The notes: generated by a model not told the origin, from the sequence alone. DNA of 64,000 bases from Enterobacter sp. ENT03 (GCF_019218745.1 NZ_JAHUXA010000001.1:310001-374000); one strand, 5' to 3'; numbered from the stretch's first letter, positions 41,069-51,632 are shown. A program made the numbers and translations.

Positions 41069-41699
41069 CGCTGCCTTTACCTGACCAGACGATCTCGCCA
41101 GTTTGTACCAGCATCAGTTGCATTTGCAGCGTCGGGGCATTCACGTTGCCGCTGGCGCTGGAATAGAGCACATACTGTGCGCCAACATTACGGGCAATGC
41201 CGATAGCTTTGCTGCGGGTACCCAGGCTGTCCTGTGGAGAAAGCCCCAGCTGCTGCTTGGCGACGCCCAGCTGCTGCGCGGAAACCAGCGTGAATTTACC
41301 GTTATTCGCCAGCGCATTGCGCAGCGCATCGGTACCTTCGCCGGTATTCAGCGAGCCATTGGTGCGGTTGTTCACGCTATCGACCAGCAGCACGCTGCCG
41401 CCCTCAGCGCCACTCGCCTGCAGCATTTTGCTGACCATGGGCGCGATCGCGCCGCTCCAGTCATAGTGACGGACGCGCGGCGTGGGCTGCACGGTGTCAT
41501 CCTGATGCTCAATGGGCCCAGGCTGTGACGGGATTGTGGGCACCGACGGCACGGTTGGCAGCGGTTGCGTCGGCGTGGTCGGTTGTTCTGGTGTCGGTGT
41601 CGCCTGGTCAACCGGGGCGGGCTGTTCCTTATTAATCTGACACCCTGACAGGATCAATGCCACCGTCACAAGCAGGGCGTAGCGTCCCATTATTCTCAT
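41055..41699 (-). CDS. lpoB: Outer-membrane lipoprotein LpoB, activator of PBP1b
   Basis: 214 residues. Lipobox LILSGCQ after a short signal peptide; a Pro/Thr/Gln-rich linker (about residues 27-70) spans the periplasm; the globular domain begins near [17 protein letters not shown]. It reaches through peptidoglycan to activate MrcB. Start [10 protein letters not shown] at 41699 with AAGGTGAT ahead. Overlaps thiK by 14 bases and follows ycfL by 11. Confidence 0.96.
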   Translation of the reverse strand: MRIMGRYALLVTVALILSGCQINKEQPAPVDQATPTPEQPTTPTQPLPTVPSVPTIPSQPGPIEHQDDTVQPTPRVRHYDWSGAIAPMVSKMLQASGAEGGSVLLVDSVNNRTNGSLNTGEGTDALRNALANNGKFTLVSAQQLGVAKQQLGLSPQDSLGTRSKAIGIARNVGAQYVLYSSASGNVNAPTLQMQLMLVQTGEIVWSGKGSVAQQ

Positions 41700-41710
41700 T
41701 TAAATCACCT

Positions 41711-42085
41711 TTATAAATAGAGATAGAGCCGCACTTTGTGCGCGCCCAGATAGTTGGCGCTGCCATAAAGCGTCACCGATGCGTTAGCTGGCACCGTGAC
41801 GGTTCGCGGCGCTTCCAGCGGATGCATTTCCAGCCCTCTGGCGTCATACCAGTAAAAACGATAATGCACGGTTACCGGCACATTTCTTTCATTGTAGAGA
41901 GTGGATGACGCAGAAGACTGAATTTCCGAGCGGGATAATTCCGGTTTTTCTGCGGAGATCCCCGCCGCCAGGACGGTGGACTCCATCACCAGCGTTTGCT
42001 CATCGCTGACCGGGATCGCAGGCTTTGCGCTACATCCGGCAAGCAGGAGCGCCCCCAGCAACACGGCGGTACGCCTTCTGCTCAT
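41711..42085 (-). CDS. ycfL: Putative lipoprotein YcfL
   Basis: 124 residues from ATG 42085; signal peptide with lipobox LLLAGCS. The conserved part STLYNERNVPVTVHYRF and WYDARGLEMHPLE matches E. coli YcfL closely. DUF1425 family, function unknown; its place before lpoB suggests an envelope role. One base separates it from the hinT stop (TAAGATG), so it is translationally coupled. Confidence 0.93.
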   Translation of the reverse strand: MSRRRTAVLLGALLLAGCSAKPAIPVSDEQTLVMESTVLAAGISAEKPELSRSEIQSSASSTLYNERNVPVTVHYRFYWYDARGLEMHPLEAPRTVTVPANASVTLYGSANYLGAHKVRLYLYL

Positions 42086-42086
42086 C

Positions 42087-42446
42087 TTAGTGGCCTTTGC
42101 GCGGCAGCATAGGTCCAAGGGCGTGTCCCCCAACCAGATGCAGGTGGATATGATAAACCTCCTGCCCGCCGTGACGATTGCAGTTCATGATCAGGCGATA
42201 ACCGTCTTCGGCAATGCCTTCCTGTTTGGCGATTTTAGCCGCGACGGTCATCATACGGCCCAGCGCCTGTTCATGCGCTTCGGTGGCGTCGTTGATGGTC
42301 GGGATCAGAATATTAGGCACGATCAGGATATGCGTCGGGGCCTGGGGGGAAATGTCGCGGAATGCGGTAACCAGTTCATCCTGCCAGACAATGTCCGACG
42401 GAATTTCACGCCGGATAATTTTACTGAAAATGGTTTCTTCTGCCAT
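42087..42446 (-). CDS. hinT: Purine nucleoside phosphoramidase HinT
   Basis: 119 residues from ATG 42446 ([16 protein letters not shown]), the E. coli length. HIT motif HIHLHLVGG near the C-terminus supplies the catalytic His. It hydrolyses adenosine phosphoramidates and aminoacyl-adenylates. First gene of the hinT-ycfL-lpoB-thiK-nagZ-ycfP run. GGAAGA upstream of the start. Confidence 0.97.
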   Translation of the reverse strand: MAEETIFSKIIRREIPSDIVWQDELVTAFRDISPQAPTHILIVPNILIPTINDATEAHEQALGRMMTVAAKIAKQEGIAEDGYRLIMNCNRHGGQEVYHIHLHLVGGHALGPMLPRKGH

Positions 42447-42593
42447 GTCGTCTTCCTTCTTTATGACTGCATAATATTGCCAGAGAGTATGAGTGACAAT
42501 CTCCTGATGTTTCAACTATAAACCTCATTTTCTTACCCTGCCGAAAGGTTGCCCTCTCTGCCCCTCCGCTGTGCGGGGTAAAACCGTGTTTCA

Positions 42594-42607
42594 GTAATAA
42601 TTATTAC
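42594..42607. promoter_or_regulatory. Probable Fur box before fhuE
   Basis: GTAATAATTATTAC is a perfect 14-base palindrome in the 302-bp gap between hinT and fhuE, 142 bases before the fhuE start. It matches the AT-rich inverted hexamers of Fur sites in part. fhuE of E. coli is Fur-repressed. The rest of the gap shows no gene. Confidence 0.5.
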
Positions 42608-42748
42608 ATCTGTTTACAGGGTGAACTGTAATGCGTATATTTCGCATTTGCATTTCTATGCGCTATTCATCACTGAATAAGTCTCTCTCAGGTACCGCAC
42701 CGACAACGTATCGGCGCTGTGCTTTAAGACCAACACACAGAAGGGTTA

Positions 42749-44947
42749 ATGATGTCTTTCACCGTTCACGCCAGGGACGGACAACGTCCACCTGCCACTC
42801 CTCCGTCATTGCTGGCGGTTTGTATTGCTTTTGCCTTGACGCCAGCGGCGGGCTTTGCGGCTACGACGGCAACCCCAGAAGATACGCTGGTTGTCGACGG
42901 TTCGTCCTCAGGCGCTGCGGCTGCCACAGAAAGTGAAGACTACAGCGTTAAAACCACCACCTCAGGTACTAAAATGCTGCTGGTTCAGCGCGATATTCCC
43001 CAGTCGGTAACGCTGGTCAGTGAACAGCGTATGAAAGATCAGAAGCTGGAATCATTGGGCGATGTGCTGAAAAACACCATCGGTGTTTCTGAGAACGTGG
43101 CAGATTCGGATCGCAGTACTTTCTATTCCCGCGGTTTTTTAATCGACAACTATATGGTCGATGGCATTCCGACGCTGTTTGAATCTCGCTGGAACATGGG
43201 TGATGCGCTGGCGGATACCGCCATGTATGAACACATTGAAGTGGTGCGTGGCGCAAATGGTCTGACGACCGGCTCGGGTAACCCTTCTGCGGCGATCAAT
43301 ATGGTGCGTAAACATGCCGATAGCCGTGAATTCACCACCAACGTCAGCGCCGAGTACGGCAGCTGGAATAAGCAACGTTATGTGGCAGATCTCTCGACTC
43401 CGCTGACTGAAAACGGCAATATCCGCGGTCGTATGGTAACGGGCTATCAGGATAAGGACAGCTGGCTGGACCATTATGGTCAGAAGAAAAAATTCTTCTA
43501 TGGCGTGCTGGATGCCGATCTGACCGACGCCACCGCGTTCTCTGTGGGTTACGATTATCAGGAAAACAACTCTGACCGTCAGACCTGGGGCGGCCTGCCG
43601 CGCTGGTATACCGACGGCAGCAAAATTAAAGCCGACCGCAGCGACAGCACCTCGCCTGACTGGGCCTACAGTGATACCGAAACGCAGCGCACTTTCGTCA
43701 CGCTGAAACAAAAGCTCGGCGATAGCTGGCAGCTCACGGTAAACGGTACGCACACCGAAACAGAACTCGACAGCAAGGCACTGTATCTCGACGGCCAGGT
43801 TGATAAAACCACGGGTCTGATGGTCAGCCCTTATGGCGCGTCCTATCCGTTCGTTGGCGGCACGGGTTACAACACGGGCAAGCGTAAAGTCGATGCCATT
43901 GATACCTTTGCCAACGGTAGTTATGAACTCTTTGGTCGTGAACATGAGCTGATGGTCGGCACCAATTACACAAAACAGCGCAATACCTATTTCAGCTCAT
44001 GGGAAAACATCGGCGATACGCAGCTGGGTAATTACAACGATTATCATGGTAATTTCCCGGAAACTAACTGGGCGCCGTTAAGCCTCGCGCAGGAAGATAC
44101 GGTGCGTCAGAAATCGGCGTATCTGGCGACGCGCATTTCGCTGGCGGATCCGCTGCACCTGATTCTGGGGGCGCGTTATACCAATTACACACTGCATACC
44201 CTGACGCAGGATCTGGAGAAGAACAACACCTCACCCTATGCGGGCGTAGTGTTTGACATCGACGATACCTGGTCCACCTATGCAAGTTATACCTCGATTT
44301 TCCAGCCACAGACGCAACGTGATGGCCAGGGGAAATATCTGTCGCCTGTTACGGGTAATAACTACGAAGCGGGTGTGAAAGCAGACTGGATGGACAGCCG
44401 ACTGACCACCTCGTTGTCCGTGTTCCGTATTGAGCAGGATCATCTGGCACAGTCAACCGGCGGCGTCGTTGCAGGCAGCAACGGCGAAACCGCCTATCGT
44501 GAAGCAGATGGTACCGTCAGCCGCGGCGTCGAATTTGAAGTGAACGGCGCGCTGACTGACAACTGGCAGATGACATTCGGCGCAACGCGTTATGTCGCGG
44601 AAGACAGTGAGGGTGTCGCGGTGAACTCAGAGCTGCCGCGCACCTCCGTGAAGATGTTCACCAGCTATCGCCTGCCGATGTTGCCGGACCTGACGGTCGG
44701 TGGCGGCGTCAACTGGCAGAACCGTACCTGGGCCGATGTGCCGGTAGCCAGCGGGACACTGCGTTCAGAGCAAGGTAGCTTCGCGCTGGTGGATCTGTTT
44801 GCCCGTTATCATGTGACCAAAGCGCTTTCGGTACAGGCGAATCTCGATAATCTGTTCGACAAAACCTACGAAACCAACATTAACAGCCGCACTTATGTGT
44901 TTGGCGAACCGCGTAACTTCTCGGTTAGCGCAAACTACAGCTTCTGA
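42749..44947 (+). CDS. fhuE: TonB-dependent ferric-siderophore receptor FhuE
   Basis: 732 residues. Signal peptide through AGFAA; TonB box near EDTLVVDGS; plug domain (about 70-190, ending NPSAAINMVRKHADSREF); 22-strand barrel ending in VSANYSF with the terminal Phe of outer-membrane proteins. It closely matches E. coli FhuE (729 residues), which imports ferric coprogen, ferrioxamine B and rhodotorulate. ATG at 42749 with AGAAGG. Probably Fur-controlled; terminated 11 bases after the stop. Confidence 0.94.
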   Translation: MMSFTVHARDGQRPPATPPSLLAVCIAFALTPAAGFAATTATPEDTLVVDGSSSGAAAATESEDYSVKTTTSGTKMLLVQRDIPQSVTLVSEQRMKDQKLESLGDVLKNTIGVSENVADSDRSTFYSRGFLIDNYMVDGIPTLFESRWNMGDALADTAMYEHIEVVRGANGLTTGSGNPSAAINMVRKHADSREFTTNVSAEYGSWNKQRYVADLSTPLTENGNIRGRMVTGYQDKDSWLDHYGQKKKFFYGVLDADLTDATAFSVGYDYQENNSDRQTWGGLPRWYTDGSKIKADRSDSTSPDWAYSDTETQRTFVTLKQKLGDSWQLTVNGTHTETELDSKALYLDGQVDKTTGLMVSPYGASYPFVGGTGYNTGKRKVDAIDTFANGSYELFGREHELMVGTNYTKQRNTYFSSWENIGDTQLGNYNDYHGNFPETNWAPLSLAQEDTVRQKSAYLATRISLADPLHLILGARYTNYTLHTLTQDLEKNNTSPYAGVVFDIDDTWSTYASYTSIFQPQTQRDGQGKYLSPVTGNNYEAGVKADWMDSRLTTSLSVFRIEQDHLAQSTGGVVAGSNGETAYREADGTVSRGVEFEVNGALTDNWQMTFGATRYVAEDSEGVAVNSELPRTSVKMFTSYRLPMLPDLTVGGGVNWQNRTWADVPVASGTLRSEQGSFALVDLFARYHVTKALSVQANLDNLFDKTYETNINSRTYVFGEPRNFSVSANYSF

Positions 44948-44957
44948 TATACTGCTG

Positions 44958-44989
44958 CAAAAAGGGGAGCCATTTGGCTCCCCTTTTTT
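44958..44989 (+). terminator. fhuE terminator
   Basis: GGGGAGCCA (44964-44972) with TGGCTCCCC (44975-44983), then six T. A-tract on the 5' side. Very similar in sequence to the ptsG terminator on the other strand 160 bases away. Confidence 0.9.
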
Positions 44990-45002
44990 ATGGTACCTCT
45001 TT

Positions 45003-45108
45003 GCCCGGCGGCGCAAGCTTGCCGGGCCGACAGTGTCCTTCCATCCCTTCACCCAGATCGGTGTAAGCGCAGTACCCAGGCCGGTGTAAGCGAAGCGCCA
45101 CCCGGCAT
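45003..45108. repeat. REP pair between fhuE and ptsG
   Basis: One REP copy at 45003-45027 (GCCCGGCGGCGCAAGCTTGC type) and an inverted one at 45079-45108 form a BIME in the convergent gap. Between them a GGTGTAAGCGCAGTACCC string partly repeats the REP arm. Confidence 0.8.
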
Positions 45109-45124
45109 CACATTCACCAGACGT

Positions 45125-45148
45125 AAAAAAGGGAGCCATTCGGCTCCC
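45125..45148 (-). terminator. ptsG terminator
   Basis: GGGAGCC (45131-45137) with GGCTCCC (45142-45148); on the minus strand six T follow (45130-45125). It lies 21 bases past the ptsG stop. Confidence 0.85.
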
Positions 45149-45169
45149 TCAGTCTCCCCAGACTATTTG

Positions 45170-46603
45170 TTAGTTATTGCGGATGTATTCATCCATTTCG
45201 GTTTTCAGGTTATCGGATTTAGTACCGAAAATCGCCTGAACACCGGAACCTGCAACAACCACACCTGCCGCGCCCAGTTTCTTCAGGCCAGCCTGATCCA
45301 CTTTAGCCACGTCGGCCACGCTCACACGCAGACGCGTGATACAGGCATCCAGGTTAGTGATGTTATCTTTACCGCCGAATGCGGAAACCAGAGCCGGAGC
45401 CATTTCGCTGGTGCCGGTTGTTTTTGCATCTTCGGTAGCGTCTTCGCGACCCGGAGTTTTCAGATCCAGTGCTTTGATCAGCACGCGGAACACGGTGTAG
45501 TACACCGCCGCGTAGCACAGACCGACAACCGGGAACAGCCACAGGTTACTGCCGTTACCGCTCAGTACCACAAAGTCGATCAGACCGTGAGAGAAGGACG
45601 TACCGTCACGCATACCCAGCAGGATACAGATCGGGAAGGCCAGACCAGCCAGTACCGCATGGATTGCGTACAGGATCGGTGCCACGAACATGAAGGAGAA
45701 TTCGATCGGTTCGGTGATACCCGTAAGGAACGAAGTCAGCGCAGCGGAGATCATGATACCGCCCACTTTCGCGCGGTTCTCAGGTTTCGCTGAGTGCCAG
45801 ATGGCGATAGCCGCAGCCGGCAGACCGTACATTTTGAACAGGAAGCCGCCAGACAGTTTACCCGCAGTCGGGTCGCCTGCCATATAACGTGGGATGTCAC
45901 CGTGGAATACCTGACCTGCCGCGTTGGTGTATTCACCAATCTGCATCTGGAAAGGAACGTTCCAGATGTGGTGCAGACCAAACGGTACCAGGCAACGCTC
46001 AACGAAGCCGTAGATACCGAACGCCACTACCGGGTTCTGATACGCCGCCCACTGAGAGAAGGTCTGAATAGCCGTACCAATTGGTGGCCAGATGAAGGAC
46101 AGCACGATACCCATGATGATCGCAGCCAGACCAGAGATGATCGGCACGAAGCGCTTGCCCGCAAAGAAGCCCAGATATTCAGGGAGCTTGATACGGTAGA
46201 AGCGGTTAAACATATAGGCCGCTATCGCACCGGAGATGATCCCGCCCAGAACCCCGGTGTCCGCCAGGTGTTTAGCCGCGATTTCTTCAGCAGGTAAATG
46301 CAGCACCAGCGGCGCTACCACCGCCATGGTTTTCACCATGATGCCGTACGCGACCACAGAGGCCAGCGCAGAAACGCCGTCGTTATTGGTGAAGCCCAGT
46401 GCCACACCGATAGCGAAGATCAGCGGCATGTTAGCAAAAACGGAACCGCCCGCTTCGGCCATAACATGGGAAACAACTTCTGGCAGCCAGCTGAAGTTTG
46501 CCGAACCGACGCCCAGCAGGATACCTGCGATAGGCAGTACGGATACTGGCAGCATCAGTGATTTACCGACCTTCTGCAGGTTAGCAAATGCATTCTTAAA
46601 CAT
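45170..46603 (-). CDS. ptsG: Glucose-specific PTS enzyme IICB (PtsG)
   Basis: 477 residues, the E. coli length. IIC domain (about 1-385) with the transmembrane glucose channel, a linker, and IIB domain with phosphocysteine in [11 protein letters not shown] (Cys421 in the equal-length E. coli protein). It takes up and phosphorylates glucose using phosphate from EIIA-Glc. Start [20 protein letters not shown] at 46603. The N-terminus and leader keep the SgrS-paired region, so glucose-phosphate stress control is expected. Confidence 0.98.
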   Translation of the reverse strand: MFKNAFANLQKVGKSLMLPVSVLPIAGILLGVGSANFSWLPEVVSHVMAEAGGSVFANMPLIFAIGVALGFTNNDGVSALASVVAYGIMVKTMAVVAPLVLHLPAEEIAAKHLADTGVLGGIISGAIAAYMFNRFYRIKLPEYLGFFAGKRFVPIISGLAAIIMGIVLSFIWPPIGTAIQTFSQWAAYQNPVVAFGIYGFVERCLVPFGLHHIWNVPFQMQIGEYTNAAGQVFHGDIPRYMAGDPTAGKLSGGFLFKMYGLPAAAIAIWHSAKPENRAKVGGIMISAALTSFLTGITEPIEFSFMFVAPILYAIHAVLAGLAFPICILLGMRDGTSFSHGLIDFVVLSGNGSNLWLFPVVGLCYAAVYYTVFRVLIKALDLKTPGREDATEDAKTTGTSEMAPALVSAFGGKDNITNLDACITRLRVSVADVAKVDQAGLKKLGAAGVVVAGSGVQAIFGTKSDNLKTEMDEYIRNN

Positions 46604-46700
46604 AATTGAGAGTGCTCCTGAGTATTTGTGCTTTTTTTTACGTTTTCACGCATTGGCGCGGGGGGAGAACCGCGCCGTGGACGGGACATCTAAGCGCCCT
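46604..46700 (-). promoter_or_regulatory. ptsG leader with SgrS target
   Basis: On the minus strand the leader next to the start reads ACTCAGGAGCACTCTCAATT, identical to the E. coli ptsG segment paired by small RNA SgrS, which blocks the ribosome site and triggers RNase E decay. The GGGCGCTTAGATG stretch upstream is also as in E. coli. The leader is about 95 bases. Confidence 0.75.
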
Positions 46701-46702
46701 TT

Positions 46703-46727
46703 ATTTATTACGCAGAGTAAAATAAAT
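46703..46727 (-). promoter_or_regulatory. ptsG promoter region with Mlc-type operator
   Basis: On the minus strand ATTTATTTTACTCTGCG followed by TAATAAAT resembles the Mlc operator overlapping the E. coli ptsG promoter (same TACTCT -10 and inverted ATTTATT/AATAAAT arms). Mlc repression relieved by glucose is the known behaviour; CRP sites were not resolved by eye. The remaining ~175 bases to ycfH show no gene. Confidence 0.55.
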
Positions 46728-46901
46728 CGGCGTAATATTGTTTGACGGCTATCACGTTTCAGCCAGGACCGTTCTTAAAACTTGCACTGTTTTACAAAAG
46801 TCATGTCTGGATGTGTCCAAAAGCGTCAACACCGCCCCGTTTGAGGCGGTGAACTTTACTCGCAAAGCCTATTAATTACGAGCTTTAAAAAAACTGAGTT
46901 A

Positions 46902-47696
46902 TCAGGAAAATTGCAGGCGGGCGGGGTCGATATGGAAGAGTCTGGCAAAGTTTTGTGTCGTTTGTTGCGCCAGTTCTTCAACCGGAACACCTTTCACTAC
47001 CGCCATATACTCCGCGACATCGCGGGTCATTGCAGGCTGGTTTTCTTTACCACGATGGGGAACCGGGGCCAGATACGGTGAGTCGGTTTCCACCAATAGC
47101 CTGTCGAGCGGTATGTAACGCGCGGCGTCTCGAAGTTGCTCTGCGTTACGGAAAGTGACAATCCCGGAAAATGAGATATAGAAACCCATGTCCAACAATT
47201 TACCGGCTGTTTCTTTGTCTTCAGTGAAGCAGTGTAGTACACCCCCACAATCCGTCACCTTTTCTTCGCGCAGAATGGCAAGCGTATCCTCGCGGGCATC
47301 GCGCGTATGGACGATCACCGGCTTATTCAGCTCGCGACCAATGCGGATGTGGTTGCGGAAAGATTCCTGCTGCTGCGCTTTGGTTTCCGGCGTGTAGAAA
47401 TAGTCGAGACCAGTCTCGCCCATCGCCACGACGCCCTCTTCTGCCGCCCACTGGCGCAGGGTCTCCACCTCATAAGCGTCATCCTGGTTCAGCGGATGTA
47501 CGCCACAGGAGAAGACCACGTTATCGCGCTCGCCAACCAGTTCGCGCATTGCACGGTAGCCCGGCAGCGTGGTGGCAACCGCCAGACAGAATTTCACGTC
47601 GCGTGCGGCGGCTTTCGCCAGCACATCATCAACGTCTTTATGAAGGGATTGATAATCCAGGCCATCAAGATGGCAATGTGAGTCGACTAAAAACAT
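46902..47696 (-). CDS. ycfH: TatD-family metal-dependent hydrolase YcfH
   Basis: 264 residues, TIM-barrel hydrolase. Metal ligands: SHCHLD at the N-terminus, GETGLDYFY with Glu, VHTRDA, HCF, and ETDSPYLAPVPHRGK. TatD relatives have deoxyribonuclease activity; the cell role of YcfH is not settled. It follows holB by ten bases and is the last gene of the pabC-mltG-tmk-holB-ycfH run. Confidence 0.95.
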   Translation of the reverse strand: MFLVDSHCHLDGLDYQSLHKDVDDVLAKAAARDVKFCLAVATTLPGYRAMRELVGERDNVVFSCGVHPLNQDDAYEVETLRQWAAEEGVVAMGETGLDYFYTPETKAQQQESFRNHIRIGRELNKPVIVHTRDAREDTLAILREEKVTDCGGVLHCFTEDKETAGKLLDMGFYISFSGIVTFRNAEQLRDAARYIPLDRLLVETDSPYLAPVPHRGKENQPAMTRDVAEYMAVVKGVPVEELAQQTTQNFARLFHIDPARLQFS

Positions 47697-47706
47697 AAAA
47701 TCTCTT

Positions 47707-48711
47707 TCAGAAGTGGGACACAGGAAGCACGGTGCCCGGTTGCAGGTAGTGCTCCCAGCATAAGAGTAGGTCGGTTAACAGCAGTTCGCGATTTACGCCG
47801 GTCACATTCAGCAATTGCTCGCGACAGGTAAACACCGCCGAGAGGATCGCCTGTAAGCGCGCCGTCGGCAGATGCTGCGCCAGACGGCTGACCAGCGGCT
47901 GTGCATCAACGTTGGTGAGCAGCGTCGCGCCCTGCTGCATTTTCAGCGCGTCCATCAGCAGCGACGCCAGCCATTGCAGACGTTCAGCGACCTGATCGTG
48001 ATTCAGCACGCCAAGCATTGACAGCCAGTCCCTGCTGTCCAGTGCGGCATTGACCGCCGTACATAAGGTTTGCCGCTGAGTGGCGCTGTCGGTCAGTAAC
48101 AACTGTGCTGCTGCCCCCGGCGCCCCGCCGCATAAACGCAGCGCCGCGAGGCTGGCCTCCGCACTGGCGGTAGTTTCTCGCGCCAGCCAGGCGATAGCAT
48201 AACTCTCGGTCGGCGGTGATAAGTGATGGATCCGGCACCGGCTGCGCAGCGTGGCGAGCAGTCGCGCCGGTTCGCGGCAGGCGAGGAAAAACCACGTATT
48301 CGCCGGCGGTTCTTCAAGGGTTTTCAGCAGGGCATTCGCGGCGGCGTCGGTTAACAGTGCGGCGTCGCTGACCCACACCACTTTCGCGCCCCCCAGCCGG
48401 GCGTGCTCATACAGCTTTTCCGTGACCTCGCGGACTGCATCGATACCCAGCGACGCCTTGCCTTTTTCCGGCGTCAGCGCGTAATAGTCCGGATGGGTGC
48501 CCGCCTGCATCAGTTGGCAGCCGCGGCACTGGCCACAGCTTTTATGCTCTACCGGCTGCTGACACATCAGATAGCGGGTGATGGCGTAAATCAGCGCATC
48601 CTCTCCCATGCCGGGCAGCGCATGGATCAATAACGCATGGTGTCCGCGTCCGGCCTGATAGCTGGCAATCAGTTGCTCAAAGTCCGGGCGTAACCATGGA
48701 TACCATTTCAT
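47707..48711 (-). CDS. holB: DNA polymerase III delta-prime subunit
   Basis: 334 residues from ATG 48711 ([13 protein letters not shown]), the E. coli length; the frame starts seven codons earlier inside tmk. AAA+ clamp-loader wrench: the P-loop position is [10 protein letters not shown], lacking the Lys-Thr needed for ATP, normal for delta-prime. Zinc Cys residues at 50, 59, 62 and 65; SRC motif in [10 protein letters not shown]. It overlaps tmk by four bases. Confidence 0.97.
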   Translation of the reverse strand: MKWYPWLRPDFEQLIASYQAGRGHHALLIHALPGMGEDALIYAITRYLMCQQPVEHKSCGQCRGCQLMQAGTHPDYYALTPEKGKASLGIDAVREVTEKLYEHARLGGAKVVWVSDAALLTDAAANALLKTLEEPPANTWFFLACREPARLLATLRSRCRIHHLSPPTESYAIAWLARETTASAEASLAALRLCGGAPGAAAQLLLTDSATQRQTLCTAVNAALDSRDWLSMLGVLNHDQVAERLQWLASLLMDALKMQQGATLLTNVDAQPLVSRLAQHLPTARLQAILSAVFTCREQLLNVTGVNRELLLTDLLLCWEHYLQPGTVLPVSHF

Positions 48712-49349
48712 GCGTCTTGCTCCCGTACCCAACGGGTGACGGTATGGCGAATATCGCTGATCACGGCGTCAAGGGACTGGGTGGCATCGATGGTTTTAAT
48801 GCTCGCATCCTGCGCCGCCAGTTCAAGATAACGCGCACGGGTGCGGTTAAAGAAATCCAGCGATTCCTGCTCAATGCGATCCAGTTCGCCGCGGGCACGG
48901 GCGCGTTTCAGGCCCACTTCCGGCGTGACGTCGAGATAGAGGGTTAAGTCCGGGCGGAAATTACCCAGCACCGCGTCGCGCAGCGTGGCGAGCATCGTGT
49001 TATCAATGCCACGTCCACCGCCCTGATAGGCCTGCGTAGAGAGATCGTGACGGTCGCCGATAACCCAGCAGCCGCGCGCCAGTGCCGGTTTAATCACCGT
49101 TTCCACCAGTTGTACTCTGGCGGCGTAAAACATCAGCACTTCGGCTTTATCGTTAATGATCTCATCGCCCACCGATTTGATGTCCAGCACCAGGCTGCGC
49201 AGTTTTTCTGCCAGTTGCGTACCGCCCGGCTCGCGGGTGAAGATCATCTCGCCGATGCCAAGCTGCTCCAGCGTTTCCACCACAACGTTACGCGCCGTGG
49301 TTTTACCGGCACCTTCGAGACCTTCAATAACGATGTATTTACTGCCCAT
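48708..49349 (-). CDS. tmk: Thymidylate kinase
   Basis: 213 residues. P-loop [14 protein letters not shown](H/Y) motif [15 protein letters not shown], and the LID region with [12 protein letters not shown]. It phosphorylates dTMP to dTDP. ATG 49349 lies 11 bases inside mltG and its stop overlaps holB by four, so the five genes pabC to ycfH are tightly coupled. Confidence 0.97.
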   Translation of the reverse strand: MGSKYIVIEGLEGAGKTTARNVVVETLEQLGIGEMIFTREPGGTQLAEKLRSLVLDIKSVGDEIINDKAEVLMFYAARVQLVETVIKPALARGCWVIGDRHDLSTQAYQGGGRGIDNTMLATLRDAVLGNFRPDLTLYLDVTPEVGLKRARARGELDRIEQESLDFFNRTRARYLELAAQDASIKTIDATQSLDAVISDIRHTVTRWVREQDA

Positions 49350-50361
49350 TTTTTTCCTTTAATACTTTCAGGTAGTCCTGCACTGACCGGTTGTGGCTGG
49401 CGAGATTGGTGTTGAAGGTATGCCCGCCTTTACCGTCGGCCACAAAATAGAGATACGGCGTTTTGGCCGGATGCGCGGCTGCCTTCAGCGAGGCTTCGCC
49501 TGGCGTGGCGATCGGGCCTGGCGGCAACCCGGTAATGGTATAGGTATTGTACGTGGTTGGCGTCTCAAGATCGCTGCGCGACAGTTTACCGTTATATTTT
49601 TCACCCATGCCGTAAATGACCGTCGGATCGGTTTGCAGACGCATGCCGATACGCAGACGGTTAATAAAGACCGACGCGACGCGGTCACGCTCTTTGGCAA
49701 CGGCCGTCTCTTTTTCGATAATCGACGCCATGGTGACCAGCTGGTTTTTATCCGCATACGGCAGGCCTTCCATGCGCCCTTCCCAGGTGCTGTCCACTGC
49801 GGCGACCATTTTCTGATGCGCGCGCTTTAACAGCGCAATATCCGTGGTATTGGCGGTGTACATCCAGGTATCCGGCCAGAACCAGCCTTCCACCCACTCC
49901 GGGTTGTCAAACTTCAGCGCGGTGGCAACGGTCTGATAGCTGTCGTCCTTCAGCGTGTGTTTAATATATGGGGCGTTGCGCAGTTGAAGGAGATAATCGC
50001 TTAACCGCATCCCCTCCACCAGCCGCAGCGGGAACTGCGCTTCTTTACCGCTCTCCAGCAATAACAGCATATCGCGCACGGTCATTTTCGGCGTCAGGCG
50101 ATAAGTGCCAGCTTTAAAGTGCGACAGATCCGGCTCCACGCGCAGCAACCACTGAAAGACGCGCGGACGGTTAATAATCTTATCCGCGTACAGCTGCTCC
50201 CCCAGCGCGACGCGCCCGGTTCCCGCTTTCAGCGTGAATATGGTGTCTTCTTTGATCAGGATCGGGCTGTTCGCCATCTGGCGGACTTTCCACAGACCCG
50301 CGCCCGCGGCGATAACCAGTACCACCGCCAGAATCAGGACGAACCGAAACAGTTTCTTCAT
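49339..50361 (-). CDS. mltG: Endolytic murein transglycosylase MltG
   Basis: 340 residues (YceG). One N-terminal membrane helix ([18 protein letters not shown]), LysM-like module, then the YceG catalytic domain with Glu in [10 protein letters not shown] (Glu218 region) and the conserved PTVIYGMG and YNTY...GLPPGPI strings. It cuts nascent glycan strands and is thought to set their length. Overlaps pabC by four and tmk by 11 bases. Confidence 0.97.
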   Translation of the reverse strand: MKKLFRFVLILAVVLVIAAGAGLWKVRQMANSPILIKEDTIFTLKAGTGRVALGEQLYADKIINRPRVFQWLLRVEPDLSHFKAGTYRLTPKMTVRDMLLLLESGKEAQFPLRLVEGMRLSDYLLQLRNAPYIKHTLKDDSYQTVATALKFDNPEWVEGWFWPDTWMYTANTTDIALLKRAHQKMVAAVDSTWEGRMEGLPYADKNQLVTMASIIEKETAVAKERDRVASVFINRLRIGMRLQTDPTVIYGMGEKYNGKLSRSDLETPTTYNTYTITGLPPGPIATPGEASLKAAAHPAKTPYLYFVADGKGGHTFNTNLASHNRSVQDYLKVLKEKNGQ

Positions 50362-51173
50362 GACGAAATCGAATGCTCACAAAGTGGGGCTAAAAATTGA
50401 TACAGCGTCCGTGACGTCCACGTCCGTTCGCCATATTCACGAACCGCAATAATCGGCATTAACGCATTACAGATGAGCACTTCATCGGCGTCTGTCAGGG
50501 CGTCTTCTGGGGCACACACTTCTGCCACCCTAAACGGTGATGCCTTAAGCTGCGCCATGCAATGCTGACGCATAATACCGTTTACGCCTGCGTGATCCAG
50601 TATTGGGGTAAAAACGTCATTGCCTTTACGCCAGAACAGATTCGCGGCACAGCATTCCGTAATGAACCCGTCACTGTCAAGAACCAGCGCCTCGTCAGCC
50701 GTCGTCTGCTCAAGATGAGTACGGATCAGCACCTGTTCGAGCCGGTTGAGATGTTTGATACCTGCCAGATGAGGATTGCGCCCAAGACGCACCGGGCTTA
50801 AGGCGAGCCTGATTCCCTCTTCCCGCCAGCGTGAATAGTGCGGGGGATACGCTGACACACTCACAATACGTGAGGGTGTGTTGCAGCCGGACGCGCTGTA
50901 ACCCCGCCCGCCACTTCCACGGGTAATGATCACTTTGAGCACACCACTGTTATGCCCCAATGCCAGCCGACGCATCTCGTCTTCAAGCTCTGACCACGCC
51001 TGAAAAGGCAGCATGAGTTTTCCGCAGGCTTCGTGCAGCCGTCGCAGATGAGCGGGTAAGAAAGCTACGTTACCCCCCTGAATTCGCGCAGTGGTAAAAC
51101 ATCCATCGCCGAACTGTATGGCGCGGTCATTGACCTTCAGGCTCTCCCCAGGGAAACCATTAATTACATCCAT
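50358..51173 (-). CDS. pabC: Aminodeoxychorismate lyase PabC
   Basis: 271 residues, class IV PLP enzyme. It makes 4-aminobenzoate and pyruvate for folate. Seen: [15 protein letters not shown], the PLP Lys in [14 protein letters not shown] (position 140), VTECC-type [14 protein letters not shown] and the phosphate loop [11 protein letters not shown] 51173. In E. coli it follows fabF directly; here a 6.8-kb fimbrial operon lies between, so pabC must rely on its own promoter in the 459-bp gap 51174-51632. Confidence 0.96.
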   Translation of the reverse strand: MDVINGFPGESLKVNDRAIQFGDGCFTTARIQGGNVAFLPAHLRRLHEACGKLMLPFQAWSELEDEMRRLALGHNSGVLKVIITRGSGGRGYSASGCNTPSRIVSVSAYPPHYSRWREEGIRLALSPVRLGRNPHLAGIKHLNRLEQVLIRTHLEQTTADEALVLDSDGFITECCAANLFWRKGNDVFTPILDHAGVNGIMRQHCMAQLKASPFRVAEVCAPEDALTDADEVLICNALMPIIAVREYGERTWTSRTLYQFLAPLCEHSISS

Positions 51174-51204
51174 TCATCCTCCCCACAGTAATGCATTAAG
51201 AGTG

Positions 51205-51348
51205 CCCGTGGCCTGGCGATTGTGCAAGTCGCTAAGCGTTCTGGGGTCTTATGCCCAGGAGCTTACATCAGTAAGTGACTCGGGCGAGGCCAAAGGCCGC
51301 GTCAAGCCAACGCACAGGCAACTTGAAGTATGACGGATATATCTGTCA
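51205..51348. repeat. Structured intergenic element upstream of pabC
   Basis: The stretch holds consecutive small hairpins: CTGGG/CCCAG (51241-51258), CTTAC/GTAAG (51262-51275), GGCC/GGCC (51288-51298), and a near-perfect palindrome TGACgGATATATCtGTCA (51331-51348). From memory, GGAGCTTACATCAGTAAGTG and CAACTTGAAGTATGACG recur between genes in other enterobacteria, so this is probably a dispersed repeat; I cannot name it. No ORF is supported. The rest of the gap, to 51632, is AT-rich and likely carries the fimbrial promoter. Confidence 0.55.
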
Positions 51349-51632
51349 CGGCTGAATTCTCATAGGAATAACAATACTCTATTAATAATTCATGTTATTC
51401 CCGCCGTGTCTTTATTAACTAAGATTTCACCCTGGATAACTCTTATTAAAAAAAAGTTGAACAACATCTTGCAAAACCATAGAATTAATTAAAGCAATGG
51501 TGCCATATTCACAAGACAAATTAGTCCTAATTGATACATATAAATAAAAAATTATAACCCGGATGGTTATATACAAACATCGAGATAAATTAACAAATTT
51601 GAAAAATCACGTCATATGAAAGGAACTCTATT

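Noticed and set aside
43139..43945. 268-codon antisense ORF in fhuE
   Set aside because: Shadow of the receptor gene; no domain seen.
51360..51632. Invertible fim-switch before the fimbrial operon
   Set aside because: No pair of inverted repeats of useful length and no recombinase gene nearby.
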